Below, in pieces: positions 55,203 through 63,299 of a stretch of 64,000 nt of DNA (position 1 is its first letter; each line of letters opens with the position of its first letter). The DNA comes from G965233625 sp965233625 (lineage in GTDB: Bacteria; Planctomycetota; Planctomycetia; Pirellulales; Pirellulaceae): assembly GCA_965233625.1 (NCBI GenBank), contig OZ247499.1:6572001-6636000 (forward strand), given 5' to 3'. A program made the position numbers and the translations under genes. Under the pieces are notes generated by a model. It was not told where the DNA came from. It ran no database searches and saw only the letters and a list, made by a program, of their open reading frames with translations.

Positions 55203-55676
55203 ATGCCGGCAGTTTACTGGCAACGCTGGCTGCCGCGCGATTTCTGGCGTTGCGTCCGCTGGCTGCGCGATCTAACGCGCCCCAGCAGCCTGGGTCAACG
55301 TGGCGAAAAAGCCGCTGCCCGGTATCTCAAGCGGCAGGGCTACACGATCATCGCCCGTTCGCAGCGTGAACGCATCGGCGAAGTCGACATCGTCGCCGTT
55401 GATAACCACCAGGACGGCAATCGCACGCTCGTCTTTGTCGAAGTCAAAACCCGCGAGTCCAGCATCGCAGGCGCACCCACCGACGCCGTCGATGACGACA
55501 AGCAACGCCGCCTCACGCGGCTGGCGCTGGGCTATCTCAAACGCAACGACCTATTAGAGCACCCCAGCCGTTTCGACGTCATCAGCATCCTCTGGCCCCA
55601 GGACGCCAAGCAGCCAGAAATCCAGCACATCAAAAACGCCTTCCCCGCCTTCGGCGCCGGCCAGATGCACAGTTAA
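55203..55676 (+). CDS. YraN/UPF0102 family endonuclease-fold protein
   Basis: 157 residues. The core LGQRGEKAAARYLKRQGYTI, GEVDIVAVD and TLVFVEVKTRESS is the UPF0102 family pattern with the restriction-endonuclease-like D...ExK motif (D in EVDIV, E and K in FVEVKT). Nuclease activity is not well established. It has an N-terminal extension of about 35 residues rich in Trp and Arg. It is the last gene in the trmD operon. Confidence 0.9.
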   Translation: MPAVYWQRWLPRDFWRCVRWLRDLTRPSSLGQRGEKAAARYLKRQGYTIIARSQRERIGEVDIVAVDNHQDGNRTLVFVEVKTRESSIAGAPTDAVDDDKQRRLTRLALGYLKRNDLLEHPSRFDVISILWPQDAKQPEIQHIKNAFPAFGAGQMHS

Positions 55677-55716
55677 CCGATGGGCAAGGCGTTCAATAGT
55701 CGTCACGTGAAATCGA

Positions 55717-55750
55717 TTCACCTGCGGTATTCCGGTCGATCACAGGTGAA
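55717..55750. other. inverted repeat after yraN
   Basis: TTCACCTG (55717-55724) and CAGGTGAA (55743-55750) are perfect 8-bp arms. There is no T-tract, so termination of the trmD operon here is only possible. The surrounding 219 bases hold no recognised gene. Confidence 0.35.
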
Positions 55751-55895
55751 GCTGGGTTTCGCATAGGCTCTTAGGAAATCACGTTCAGGATTACCGGGTT
55801 GAGAAAACGGTTGGATACGGCGAGAAATCTCTTGGACACGAGCTATCAACTGCAACGGCTTGGGTGCATCCGATTGTTATGCCCTGCAGAACGAT

Positions 55896-56231
55896 CTATT
55901 TGATGAAGTCGTATGAGAGTTCCCATTCTTTGTTGGCGGGGTTCCACCAAAACCAGACTTTCAGTTTGATGACTTTTCCTGGCGTCTTCTTGGACCTAAG
56001 CATCGTTGAATACATGTACATGTCGTCCCGCCCATCCTTCTTCTCGACACCCAAATACTTCACATCCTCAACCGTTCCCATCTTTGCAACAAGGCTATCG
56101 CTTGCGATCCTCTCTTTTGCTTGAACGTCGGTGGGAGCATCAACTGGGCGACCACAACCGGATAGAAACGCAATCAAAAGCAGAGGGACTGCAAATCGGA
56201 AAACATCTTGCATTTGGTTCATACCTTTCAT
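55896..56231 (-). CDS. small lipoprotein of unknown function
   Basis: 111 residues; the lipoprotein signal VPLLLIAFLSGC ends at the lipobox Cys. The remainder (LVAKMGTVEDVKYLGVEKKD; VIKLKVWFWWNPANKEWELS) looks like a small beta-rich domain. ATGs at 56222 and 56213 are alternative starts. It is the downstream member of three minus-strand unknown genes with lower GC than their neighbours. Confidence 0.72.
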   Translation of the reverse strand: MKGMNQMQDVFRFAVPLLLIAFLSGCGRPVDAPTDVQAKERIASDSLVAKMGTVEDVKYLGVEKKDGRDDMYMYSTMLRSKKTPGKVIKLKVWFWWNPANKEWELSYDFIK

Positions 56232-56319
56232 GGCATAACGTCCACAATCACCGGGTTGCCGCCAGCGACGTTGATTTCAGATTAGCCCCGGACGGCAACT
56301 CCGATGCTTGTGATGCCGC

Positions 56320-56868
56320 CTAGTCCGGATCGGCTATCAGATCTGGGATCGAATCTGGGAATCGAGACCAGTATTCGTGCTTCTGAAGTCTAGGAACAAC
56401 GCGATTGACGAACAGCCTGTCAGTCGTGTCGGAAACGTAACTGAATGCACCATGGCGGACATCAATATCGTCTTCCTCATCGAAGAGGAGACGTTCCACG
56501 ACTTCATGTTCGGAGTCACCGCCAAAGCCAGCACAAATGTTCTGCGAAGCGTGTTGACGGACTAATGTGTGGTCATTCGTGTCAGCAAAGATCTTCCACA
56601 ATCGTTGTTTAAGTTGGTGCTCAAGCGGTGATGAGTTATCCACGCAGATGCCAACAATTTTCGCGGCTTCGATCCGGGCGAGATCGTGTTCATCTGTGGC
56701 CATCAGGATTTCAAGTAGAAGCTGCCCGACGCTTTCGCGGTTGGCGTAGTCGTCGAGGTCACCAAGTAAGTCAAGCTTTGCATGATTGTCGGTGCAATCA
56801 CCAAGAAGGTCGCTGGGAAATGGCAACGACCGATAACGAGTAACGAGTTCCGTCGATGGATCTGTCAT
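56320..56868 (-). CDS. unknown HEAT-like acidic protein
   Basis: 182 residues, acidic and alpha-helical with HEAT-like repeats (LLDLDDYANRE-like LGDLDDYANRESVGQLLLEI; EAAKIVGICVDNS; VEAVVERLLF-like HEVVERLLFDEEDDIDVRHG). It has no signal or membrane segment. Acidic HEAT proteins of this size are common among immunity-like genes, but no direct evidence places it there. It lies between two other unknown genes on the same strand. Confidence 0.7.
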   Translation of the reverse strand: MTDPSTELVTRYRSLPFPSDLLGDCTDNHAKLDLLGDLDDYANRESVGQLLLEILMATDEHDLARIEAAKIVGICVDNSSPLEHQLKQRLWKIFADTNDHTLVRQHASQNICAGFGGDSEHEVVERLLFDEEDDIDVRHGAFSYVSDTTDRLFVNRVVPRLQKHEYWSRFPDSIPDLIADPD

Positions 56869-56961
56869 CGGTTCAATGCGGTATAACGTCGGACATCACC
56901 AGAGGACGCGCAAAAGACTCCGCCATTGCCAAACCGCTGGGCTCACGTCCTTCGGTGCACA

Positions 56962-57564
56962 TCATTGCACTGCCCTTTCTCCTGGGTGCTTTGTGAAGAA
57001 GTGACCGTGGGAAAGACGTCCTTCTCCGTCCTTGTGGTAATTGTAATGGAAGCAGCGTTTAGCGGGACATCGAACATCGAATATATCGGCGTTGTTGATC
57101 GCTGACAGAGTCCCGCCGCAAATAGGACATGCCAATAAAGACGTGCGGTTCGCTTGGATGTCGTCAACGAGTCGTTGGATCAACTCGAATTCCCGCTTTC
57201 GCCGGCGTTTCCTGGACGGCGTCCAAAGATAGAAGAAATGTCCGTGTCCAGTACGAGGTGAAAACGTGCCGGATTCTCGATCAAAAACAACATCCGATTT
57301 CAATTCGGAATTACCGCCGTCACCAACAAGAACTAGTTCCAACGAAAAGATGTCGCGCACCAAACTATTCGGTCCGCAGTAGCGATCACTGTCAAACGTC
57401 GCGGAAAATGTGCCATCGGCAGAGACTATAGGTTCATCAAGCTGCGGAATAAGCTCACGGTCGAAGAACCGTTCCAACGTCGCTTTGAATTGTTCATTCA
57501 CCACTGAGCGGTGATAGTCAGCGGCGAATGGTCCAAAGCGGATTGAGTCAACGATCAGCATCAA
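56962..57564 (-). CDS. unknown protein with C-terminal zinc ribbon
   Basis: 200 residues. The last 60 contain a four-Cys zinc-binding site (CPICGG...CPAKRC) and His-rich HYNYHKDGEGRLSHGHFF. The N-terminal domain (LIVDSIRFGPFAADYHRSVV) is not recognised. A basic stretch TPSRKRRRKREFEL lies between. It is the upstream member of the three-gene island; no family could be named. Confidence 0.68.
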   Translation of the reverse strand: MMLIVDSIRFGPFAADYHRSVVNEQFKATLERFFDRELIPQLDEPIVSADGTFSATFDSDRYCGPNSLVRDIFSLELVLVGDGGNSELKSDVVFDRESGTFSPRTGHGHFFYLWTPSRKRRRKREFELIQRLVDDIQANRTSLLACPICGGTLSAINNADIFDVRCPAKRCFHYNYHKDGEGRLSHGHFFTKHPGERAVQ

Positions 57565-57747
57565 ACCTCTGTGGCAGAACTATTGATTAACCAGCATTCA
57601 AAACCAGTAAGCGCAAATCTCCGCGATTAACCGGGATTCGCGAAGCGTATCAACGATTTTATCCGGGATTCGATAGCGTTGCACGAATCCCAGACGATCA
57701 GATGATCAGACAGTTGATATCCATTTTCGCCATTAAGTTGCCGCGGT

Positions 57748-58461
57748 CTAAAACGGCTCCACCCGTTTGGGCATTTTGATGCCTAGATTCCGCCACGCGA
57801 CGGGTGGTTTTGCTTCGAAGGTTAGTTCTTCTTTGCTGATGGGGTGCTGAAAGATCAGTTGCCTGGAATGTAGGGCGATGCCTGTTTCCAAATCGCGCGT
57901 GACTTCGCCCTTATACTTGCGGTCGCCGACGATGGGGTTGCCCATGGCTGCCAGTTGCACGCGGATCTGATGCTTGCGGCCGGTGTGCAGTTTGACTTGT
58001 AGCAGCGAATACTTCTGGGAGGTCCGCAGCGTTGTGTAGCTCAGCCGGGCTTCTTTGGCGCCCGCAGCATCTTGGTGCGTGACGTGCATCCGGCGATGCC
58101 GTTCGTCTTTGCGCATAAAGTCCACGCGCTCGTCGCGGGGCAGGGGAGGTTCGCCCTGAACCACGGCCCAGTACGTCTTGCGCACCGTATGTTCGCGGAA
58201 CTGCTCCGTTAAGCGGCCGGCGGCTTTCGAGGTGCGGGCGATCAGCAGCACCCCGGTTACCGGGGCATCCAGCCGGCTGACCACGCCGAGATAGACATTG
58301 CCCGGCTTATTGTATTTCTCGCGGATGTATTCTTTGGCGACCGACAGCACGCTATCGATCCCTTCGGCCACACCCATCGTGGGCAGCATGGCGGGCTTGT
58401 TGACCACCAGCAGATGGTTGTCTTCAAACAGAACGGGCAGGGCAGGGGACATGGGCATCAT
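57748..58461 (-). CDS. RluA-family RNA pseudouridine synthase
   Basis: 237 residues. Family members convert uridine to pseudouridine in rRNA or tRNA. The catalytic Asp lies in the motif SRLDAPVTGVLLIARTS, where RluA usually has HRLDxxTSG; KTYWAVVQGEPP, LLQVKLHTGRKHQIRVQLA and GDRKYKG follow. It lacks an S4 domain. The target site cannot be read from sequence. It is divergent from maf. Confidence 0.93.
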   Translation of the reverse strand: MMPMSPALPVLFEDNHLLVVNKPAMLPTMGVAEGIDSVLSVAKEYIREKYNKPGNVYLGVVSRLDAPVTGVLLIARTSKAAGRLTEQFREHTVRKTYWAVVQGEPPLPRDERVDFMRKDERHRRMHVTHQDAAGAKEARLSYTTLRTSQKYSLLQVKLHTGRKHQIRVQLAAMGNPIVGDRKYKGEVTRDLETGIALHSRQLIFQHPISKEELTFEAKPPVAWRNLGIKMPKRVEPF

Positions 58462-58587
58462 TCAGGGCGGCGTGAAGAATTCCCGTCAGACTGTTGGCGG
58501 GCGGGCAACTGCCGGTATAACAGAAACAACCGCAGCGTAAAGCCGCTCCGCCCCTGTTCCTCCGCTTTTCAGCACCTGTTGCTTCGC

Positions 58588-59163
58588 ATGACACGCTCTA
58601 CGAATCTAATTCTTGCCAGCAGTTCGCCCCGCCGCCGTGAACTACTGACCTCGGCCGGTTACGAATTCACCGTGATCGAACCTTCGCCCACGGCCGAATG
58701 TGGCATCTGCACCAACGAGACGCCGCCCGAAACCGTCGCCCGCCTGGCCAAGCAGAAAGCTGCCGACGTCGCCGCCAACATCGAATCGGGCATCGTCATC
58801 GGGTGCGACACCGTGGCCGAGTGCTGCGGGCAGGTGCTCGGCAAACCCATCGACCGCGACCACGCCCACCAGATGCTCTCCCTGCTCCGCGGCCGCGTGC
58901 ATCATGTGTACAGCGGCCTCTGCATCTGGCCACGGCCCGGCAGCCAGTTTGAAGTAAAGGTCGACGTCACCAAACTCAAGATGGGCCCGGTCACCGACGC
59001 CCAACTGGAAGACTATCTGGACACCAACAAGTGGGAAGGCAAAGCCGGCGCCTTCGGCTTTCAGGACGGCCACGACTGGTTAGAAATCATCGCCGGCAGC
59101 GAATCCAACGTCGTCGGCCTCCCGCTGGAGCTGCTGGAAAAGATGTTGCAGCAGGTGCGATAA
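58588..59163 (+). CDS. maf: Maf-family nucleotide pyrophosphatase
   Basis: 191 residues from the ATG at 58588; the upstream frame to 58414 is not like the family. Motifs LILASSSPRRRELLTSAGYE, VIGCDTVAECCGQVLGKP and EGKAGAFGFQDGHDWLEIIA-type NKWEGKAGAFG are typical. These enzymes hydrolyse non-canonical or ordinary nucleoside triphosphates and in some bacteria affect septum formation. The gene is divergent from the pseudouridine synthase with about 125 bases between the start codons. Confidence 0.93.
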   Translation: MTRSTNLILASSSPRRRELLTSAGYEFTVIEPSPTAECGICTNETPPETVARLAKQKAADVAANIESGIVIGCDTVAECCGQVLGKPIDRDHAHQMLSLLRGRVHHVYSGLCIWPRPGSQFEVKVDVTKLKMGPVTDAQLEDYLDTNKWEGKAGAFGFQDGHDWLEIIAGSESNVVGLPLELLEKMLQQVR

Positions 59164-59250
59164 AATATAGCACCGCCCGCGAATAAGCCGGTGTCGGACC
59201 AGTCATAGGTCCAGTTCCAGACGGCCAACTTCGCCAGCAACGCGGGCAAT

Positions 59251-59775
59251 ATGTCTGACAAGTCAGCCACGTTTTCAATCGCCACGCTGTTCTGGCTAAC
59301 CGCCGCCGTTGCGGTGCATTTCAGCGTTTGCAACGTCGAGCGCATTGAACCGTGGTGGCACCCGATTCCCATCGTCTACAACCTAATCCTCGCAGCGAGT
59401 TTCGTTGCGGCGTGTTATGTAGCCAAGCGTTATCAGAATGCGGACCTGGCGTGGAGCCTGATTGCCATTGGCTGGCTGGTAGCGGGAGTGCTTTTAGCCG
59501 AAGCACATACTCACATGGGGATGCTTATTGGAATGCCATCGGTTGCGACAGCTAGGCAGGAAATCCTCCGGCGTTTCGTCGTCTACATGGCAGTGCCTCT
59601 TACAATCAGTGCGCCTGCTATCTACCTAGCTATGCGTGCACCGGCAACGCGTTCTCGTGCGCGTAAGTGGATCATCGCAACTGCGATAATTGCCGTTTTG
59701 AACTGTGTTCTGTTAACTGCCGCCTGTTACTGGATGGCGGCGTACCTCTTTGCACCCGAGCACTACTACCACTGA
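59251..59775 (+). CDS. membrane protein, tandem paralogue 1
   Basis: 174 residues, five hydrophobic helices. The start SATFSIATLFWLTAAVAVHF and the internal NLILAASFVAACYVAKRYQN are shared with the next gene. No family recognised. The two genes differ mostly at third codon positions and in their second halves, pointing to an old duplication under selection. The annotation of function is open. Confidence 0.8.
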   Translation: MSDKSATFSIATLFWLTAAVAVHFSVCNVERIEPWWHPIPIVYNLILAASFVAACYVAKRYQNADLAWSLIAIGWLVAGVLLAEAHTHMGMLIGMPSVATARQEILRRFVVYMAVPLTISAPAIYLAMRAPATRSRARKWIIATAIIAVLNCVLLTAACYWMAAYLFAPEHYYH

Positions 59776-59843
59776 AATCCTGGTCAGAAACGATGCCCAC
59801 GTTCTGAGGCAACGCGAACCGCTACGAGACACATCAAGTCATC

Positions 59844-60368
59844 ATGCCAGCTAAGCCGGTCAACTTCTCACTTGCCACGCTCTTCTGGCTAACCGCAGCC
59901 GTTGCAGTACACGTGGCCATGACGAAATGGGAACGAATTCCCGCGTGGCATCCAAGTCCCATTATCTACAACCTTGTGCTCGCAGCGAGTTTCGTCGCGG
60001 CTTGCTATGTGGCCAAGCGATATCAGAATGCTGACCTGGCTTGGAGCCTTATCGCGGTTGGTTGGCTGATTGCGGGCGTGCTGCTGATGGAAGCATTGCC
60101 CGATTGCTTTGCGTATAGCGGCGAGGGCATGCTTACATCCGATGAAGCCCTGCGGCGGATAGGTGTCTGGTTTTTCATTTTTACGGGCATCCCATTCACC
60201 TTGAGCGTACCAGCCATCCAATTGGCGTGGCGTGTTTCGCGAGCACCTTCGCTTAGCCGGAAGTGGATGGTCGCCACTGTCGTCATCGCGGTCTCTGATT
60301 ATTTTCTGGTTGCCGGCTTGTGCGTTTTTAAGGCGGTGTTCCATTTACCGCACGAACCTGGGTATTAG
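59844..60368 (+). CDS. membrane protein, tandem paralogue 2
   Basis: 174 residues, the same length as paralogue 1. FSLATLFWLTAAVAVHVAM, LVLAASFVAACYVAKRYQNA and AWSLIAVGWLIAGVLLMEAL match it closely; the second half, after residue 90, diverges (CFAYSGEGMLTSDEALRRIG). It lies 68 bases after paralogue 1 and may be co-transcribed with it. Confidence 0.8.
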   Translation: MPAKPVNFSLATLFWLTAAVAVHVAMTKWERIPAWHPSPIIYNLVLAASFVAACYVAKRYQNADLAWSLIAVGWLIAGVLLMEALPDCFAYSGEGMLTSDEALRRIGVWFFIFTGIPFTLSVPAIQLAWRVSRAPSLSRKWMVATVVIAVSDYFLVAGLCVFKAVFHLPHEPGY

Positions 60369-60573
60369 GAGATGTCATCAAGTTCAAGACGCATTCCAGG
60401 GCTATCGCCCTTCGCTGACATGAACACGTCCCGTTGGGACTATTTGTAGATCGAATGCTGCCAGAGACTGGATACAGCGACGCTGTTCCACGCCGCACCA
60501 CTTGCAATCGCCGCCTGCCCTCGCCATGCTGGCGGGTAATTCTTCGGGTTCCTGGATGAGTGAGAATTCTGGT

Positions 60574-61317
60574 ATGCAAGTTGTTATCAGCGATACGAAG
60601 CAGCAACTGGGTGAGCGGGCGGCGTCGGATGGCGCCGGGCTGATCCGGCATGCGATTGAGACACGTGGCGAAGCGACCATCATCGTTGCCACTGGCGCCT
60701 CGCAGTTTGAGATGCTGGAAGCGTTGACCGGCAGTGCAGGCATCGACTGGTCGAAGGTCACGTGCTTTCATCTGGATGAATATGCCGGCATGCCGATGTC
60801 GCACCCGGCGTCGTTCCGCAAATACCTGAAGGAACGCTTCGTCGATAAACTACCCACCGCGCCCGCTGCGTTTCACTACATCAACGCCGAAGAAGACTGT
60901 GCCGCCGAGTGCCAGCGGCTGGGCGCCTTGATTAAAGATCATACGGTCGATGTGGCGTTTATTGGCATCGGTGAAAATGGGCATCTGGCCTTTAACGATC
61001 CACCGGCCGACTTCGCCGCGGAAGACGCTTATCTGGTGGTGGACCTGGACGAAGCCTGCCGTAAGCAGCAACTGGGCGAAGGCTGGTTCCCCACGCTGGA
61101 CGATGTGCCCAAACAGGCAATCTCCATGAGCATCCCGCAGATTATGCAAAGCCGCACCATCGTGTGCAGCGTGCCCGACGAGCGTAAAGCCGCCGCCGTC
61201 GCCGGCGCCATCGAAGGCGAAATCACGCCGCAGTGCCCCGCTTCGATGTTGCAACGGCACAACGCCGCCACCATCTATCTCGACAAACCAGCCGCGTCGC
61301 AGCTGACGCAGTCCTGA
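60574..61317 (+). CDS. nagB: glucosamine-6-phosphate deaminase/isomerase family protein
   Basis: 247 residues. NagB converts glucosamine-6-phosphate to fructose-6-phosphate and ammonia. The family signatures FHLDEYAGMPMSHPASFRKY and FIGIGENGHLAFNDPPADF, with the catalytic Asp/Glu and His in GENGH, are present. Frames upstream (60556, 60526, 60502) allow longer starts; 60574 matches the family. 6-Phosphogluconolactonase is related but lacks this LDEY motif. The next gene is a sugar isomerase, so a small sugar-use unit is plausible. Confidence 0.92.
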   Translation: MQVVISDTKQQLGERAASDGAGLIRHAIETRGEATIIVATGASQFEMLEALTGSAGIDWSKVTCFHLDEYAGMPMSHPASFRKYLKERFVDKLPTAPAAFHYINAEEDCAAECQRLGALIKDHTVDVAFIGIGENGHLAFNDPPADFAAEDAYLVVDLDEACRKQQLGEGWFPTLDDVPKQAISMSIPQIMQSRTIVCSVPDERKAAAVAGAIEGEITPQCPASMLQRHNAATIYLDKPAASQLTQS

Positions 61318-61398
61318 TTCCCTTTCACGATTCTTCGCAATTCATCGCTACGCCGCTTTCCTGGCGTTTCATTTCCTTCATAAGCACGGCCCGTATCT

Positions 61399-62412
61399 AT
61401 GTCGCAGCCTACCGTTATTCTCTCTGGTTTCGCCGATGAAGCCGCCAACGACAAAACCGCTCATCAGCAGTTCGCCGCCTTCGCCGCGGTTGGATTGCAG
61501 TTCTACACCATCCGTTTTATCGACGCCGGCAACGGCGTGAAGAACGTGATGGAGCTGACCAAGACAGAGATCTCTAAGGTCCGCCATCTGGAAGCTGAAT
61601 ATGGGCTAAATGTGTCTTCCATCGGTTCGCCCATCGGTAAAGTCAAGCTGCTGGACGTGGATGACAAGACGAAGAACCGGTTTGTGCCTTTCGATAAGTA
61701 CCTGGAAAAAGACGTTAACAAAGCCTGCGAACTGGCGCATGCGTTTGAAACCAAATTGATCCGCGGGTTCTCTTTCTACCATCCGCTGGGCACCGACCCT
61801 GAAGAGCATCTGCCGCAGGTCGTGGATCAACTGGGCCAGATTGCCGAGGCGTGCCATCGCAGCGACCTGACGTTCGGCCTCGAAGTGGAAGCCAATCTTG
61901 TGGGCCAGAGCGGTCAACTGCTGGCTAAGATTCATGAACAGGTGAACCATCCGGCGCTGGTGCTGATCTTCGACGCGGGCAACATCGTCAGCATGGGCCA
62001 CACGCCGGACGAAACCTTCGAGCAGTACGAAGCGATGAAGCCCGGCATGGGCTGGATGCACATTAAAGATTACCGCCACCCGGCAGGTCCCATCCAGAAG
62101 GTGGACCATGTCGACGAAGCCGCACTGAAGAACTTTGTGCCTGCGGACCTGGGCGACGGCGGTCACGAGCGCATTCTGCGGGACTTCAAAGAGATGCTGC
62201 CTGCACTTACGGAGAAGCTGGACCGTCGCGGCATCCCCGGCGTGTTCCTGGACCTGGAGCCGCACGTCAAAGGCGGCGGGCAGTTCGGCGGCTTCAGCGG
62301 GCCAGATGGACTGGGCGTCGCACTGCGTGGGCTGTGCCGCGTGCTAGATTATGCAGGCATCTCTTACCACCTGCGTGATTTTGACGATGTGCTTGCCTCA
62401 CGCGGGTTTTAA
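61399..62412 (+). CDS. sugar phosphate isomerase/epimerase (AP endonuclease-2-type TIM barrel)
   Basis: 337 residues. A xylose-isomerase-like TIM barrel with LSGFADEAANDKTAHQQFAA at the start, LTFGLEVEANLVGQSGQLLA, LVLIFDAGNIVSMGHTPDET and GMGWMHIKDYRHP; Glu, Asp and His in the last two are likely metal ligands. The substrate is unknown. It follows the NagB-type deaminase by 81 bases on the same strand. Confidence 0.88.
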   Translation: MSQPTVILSGFADEAANDKTAHQQFAAFAAVGLQFYTIRFIDAGNGVKNVMELTKTEISKVRHLEAEYGLNVSSIGSPIGKVKLLDVDDKTKNRFVPFDKYLEKDVNKACELAHAFETKLIRGFSFYHPLGTDPEEHLPQVVDQLGQIAEACHRSDLTFGLEVEANLVGQSGQLLAKIHEQVNHPALVLIFDAGNIVSMGHTPDETFEQYEAMKPGMGWMHIKDYRHPAGPIQKVDHVDEAALKNFVPADLGDGGHERILRDFKEMLPALTEKLDRRGIPGVFLDLEPHVKGGGQFGGFSGPDGLGVALRGLCRVLDYAGISYHLRDFDDVLASRGF

Positions 62413-62465
62413 GTCATCGTTGTAAACGAAGACGGCAACCTATCGATCTTAACCAAGGCAGAACG

Positions 62466-62894
62466 ATGCGAAACTTCTTGCTGATCGTCATGCTCACCGT
62501 TCTTTGCACGCCACTCCTGGCCCATGCAGCAGCGCCGGAGAGAGATGCTCCCGGCGCCGGCGAGTCATTGGCCCGGCTGTACTTTGTGGCGCTGACTGAA
62601 GGCGACACTAAGACGGCGGATAAGATCGTAACAACGCCCTACTACCTGGATCGCAAGGCAGTTCTAAAGACGCTGCCCGAAGTCAAAAAGCTGCACCAGA
62701 AAATCCTGGCGTCAAAGGGCAAACGGAAAGTGCCTGTCTTCACGGTCACGATCTCTGACACGCCGCAGAAACTGGACCCGGAGATCTTCCCGCCGCACAC
62801 CGCCTACAAGATCAGAATCGAAGGCGCCAAAGATACGGTGAACATCTACGTTACGAACGGACCAGAGCCGCGCATCATTGGCTTTGACGACTAA
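62466..62894 (+). CDS. small secreted protein of unknown function
   Basis: 142 residues with a signal peptide (1-21, ending LAHA). The domain looks alpha plus beta (ESLARLYFVALTEGDTKTAD) and resembles small NTF2/DUF-like folds; the last part is Lys-rich then beta (PHTAYKIRIEGAKDTVNIYV). No family recognised. Confidence 0.75.
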   Translation: MRNFLLIVMLTVLCTPLLAHAAAPERDAPGAGESLARLYFVALTEGDTKTADKIVTTPYYLDRKAVLKTLPEVKKLHQKILASKGKRKVPVFTVTISDTPQKLDPEIFPPHTAYKIRIEGAKDTVNIYVTNGPEPRIIGFDD

Positions 62895-62926
62895 TCAGAA
62901 TGCTTCCGCAGGAATAGCACCTTCAA

Positions 62927-63154
62927 ATGCCTAAAGAGCAGATCACCGTCGGCGGTTGTGAGAAATGCGGCAGCGATGCGATGACCTGTAAGTACAACCG
63001 TTTTGAAAGCGATGATCTGCGGATCGATTCGTGGGAGCATAAGTGCCCCGACTGTGGCCACCGCGTGACGCAGGCCATCCGAAGTGATGACGAGGATGAA
63101 ACCTGCGAAGAGCCCGACCGCTGCCCCTTCTGCAAGCGGAAAGCTGGCGTTTAG
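62927..63154 (+). CDS. small zinc-ribbon protein
   Basis: 75 residues with three CxxC motifs (CEKCGSD; CPDCGHR; CPFCKRK) plus one further Cys, enough for one four-Cys zinc site or two weaker ones. An acidic stretch, IRSDDEDETCEEPDR, separates them. No family recognised. It lies 32 bases after the secreted-protein gene and may be co-transcribed with it. Confidence 0.72.
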   Translation: MPKEQITVGGCEKCGSDAMTCKYNRFESDDLRIDSWEHKCPDCGHRVTQAIRSDDEDETCEEPDRCPFCKRKAGV

Positions 63155-63299
63155 AAGCTGTCTGAACCAGCGATTTTCCGCGGCGAAACTGACCTACCGG
63201 CGTTTTTGCGGTTCTGCAATACTCTGCCCCGATCATGTGGCGGTAGCTAGGGAGTTACTGCTGCGCGTGTGATTCGTCCCACGACCGGTGGTGAGTGCC

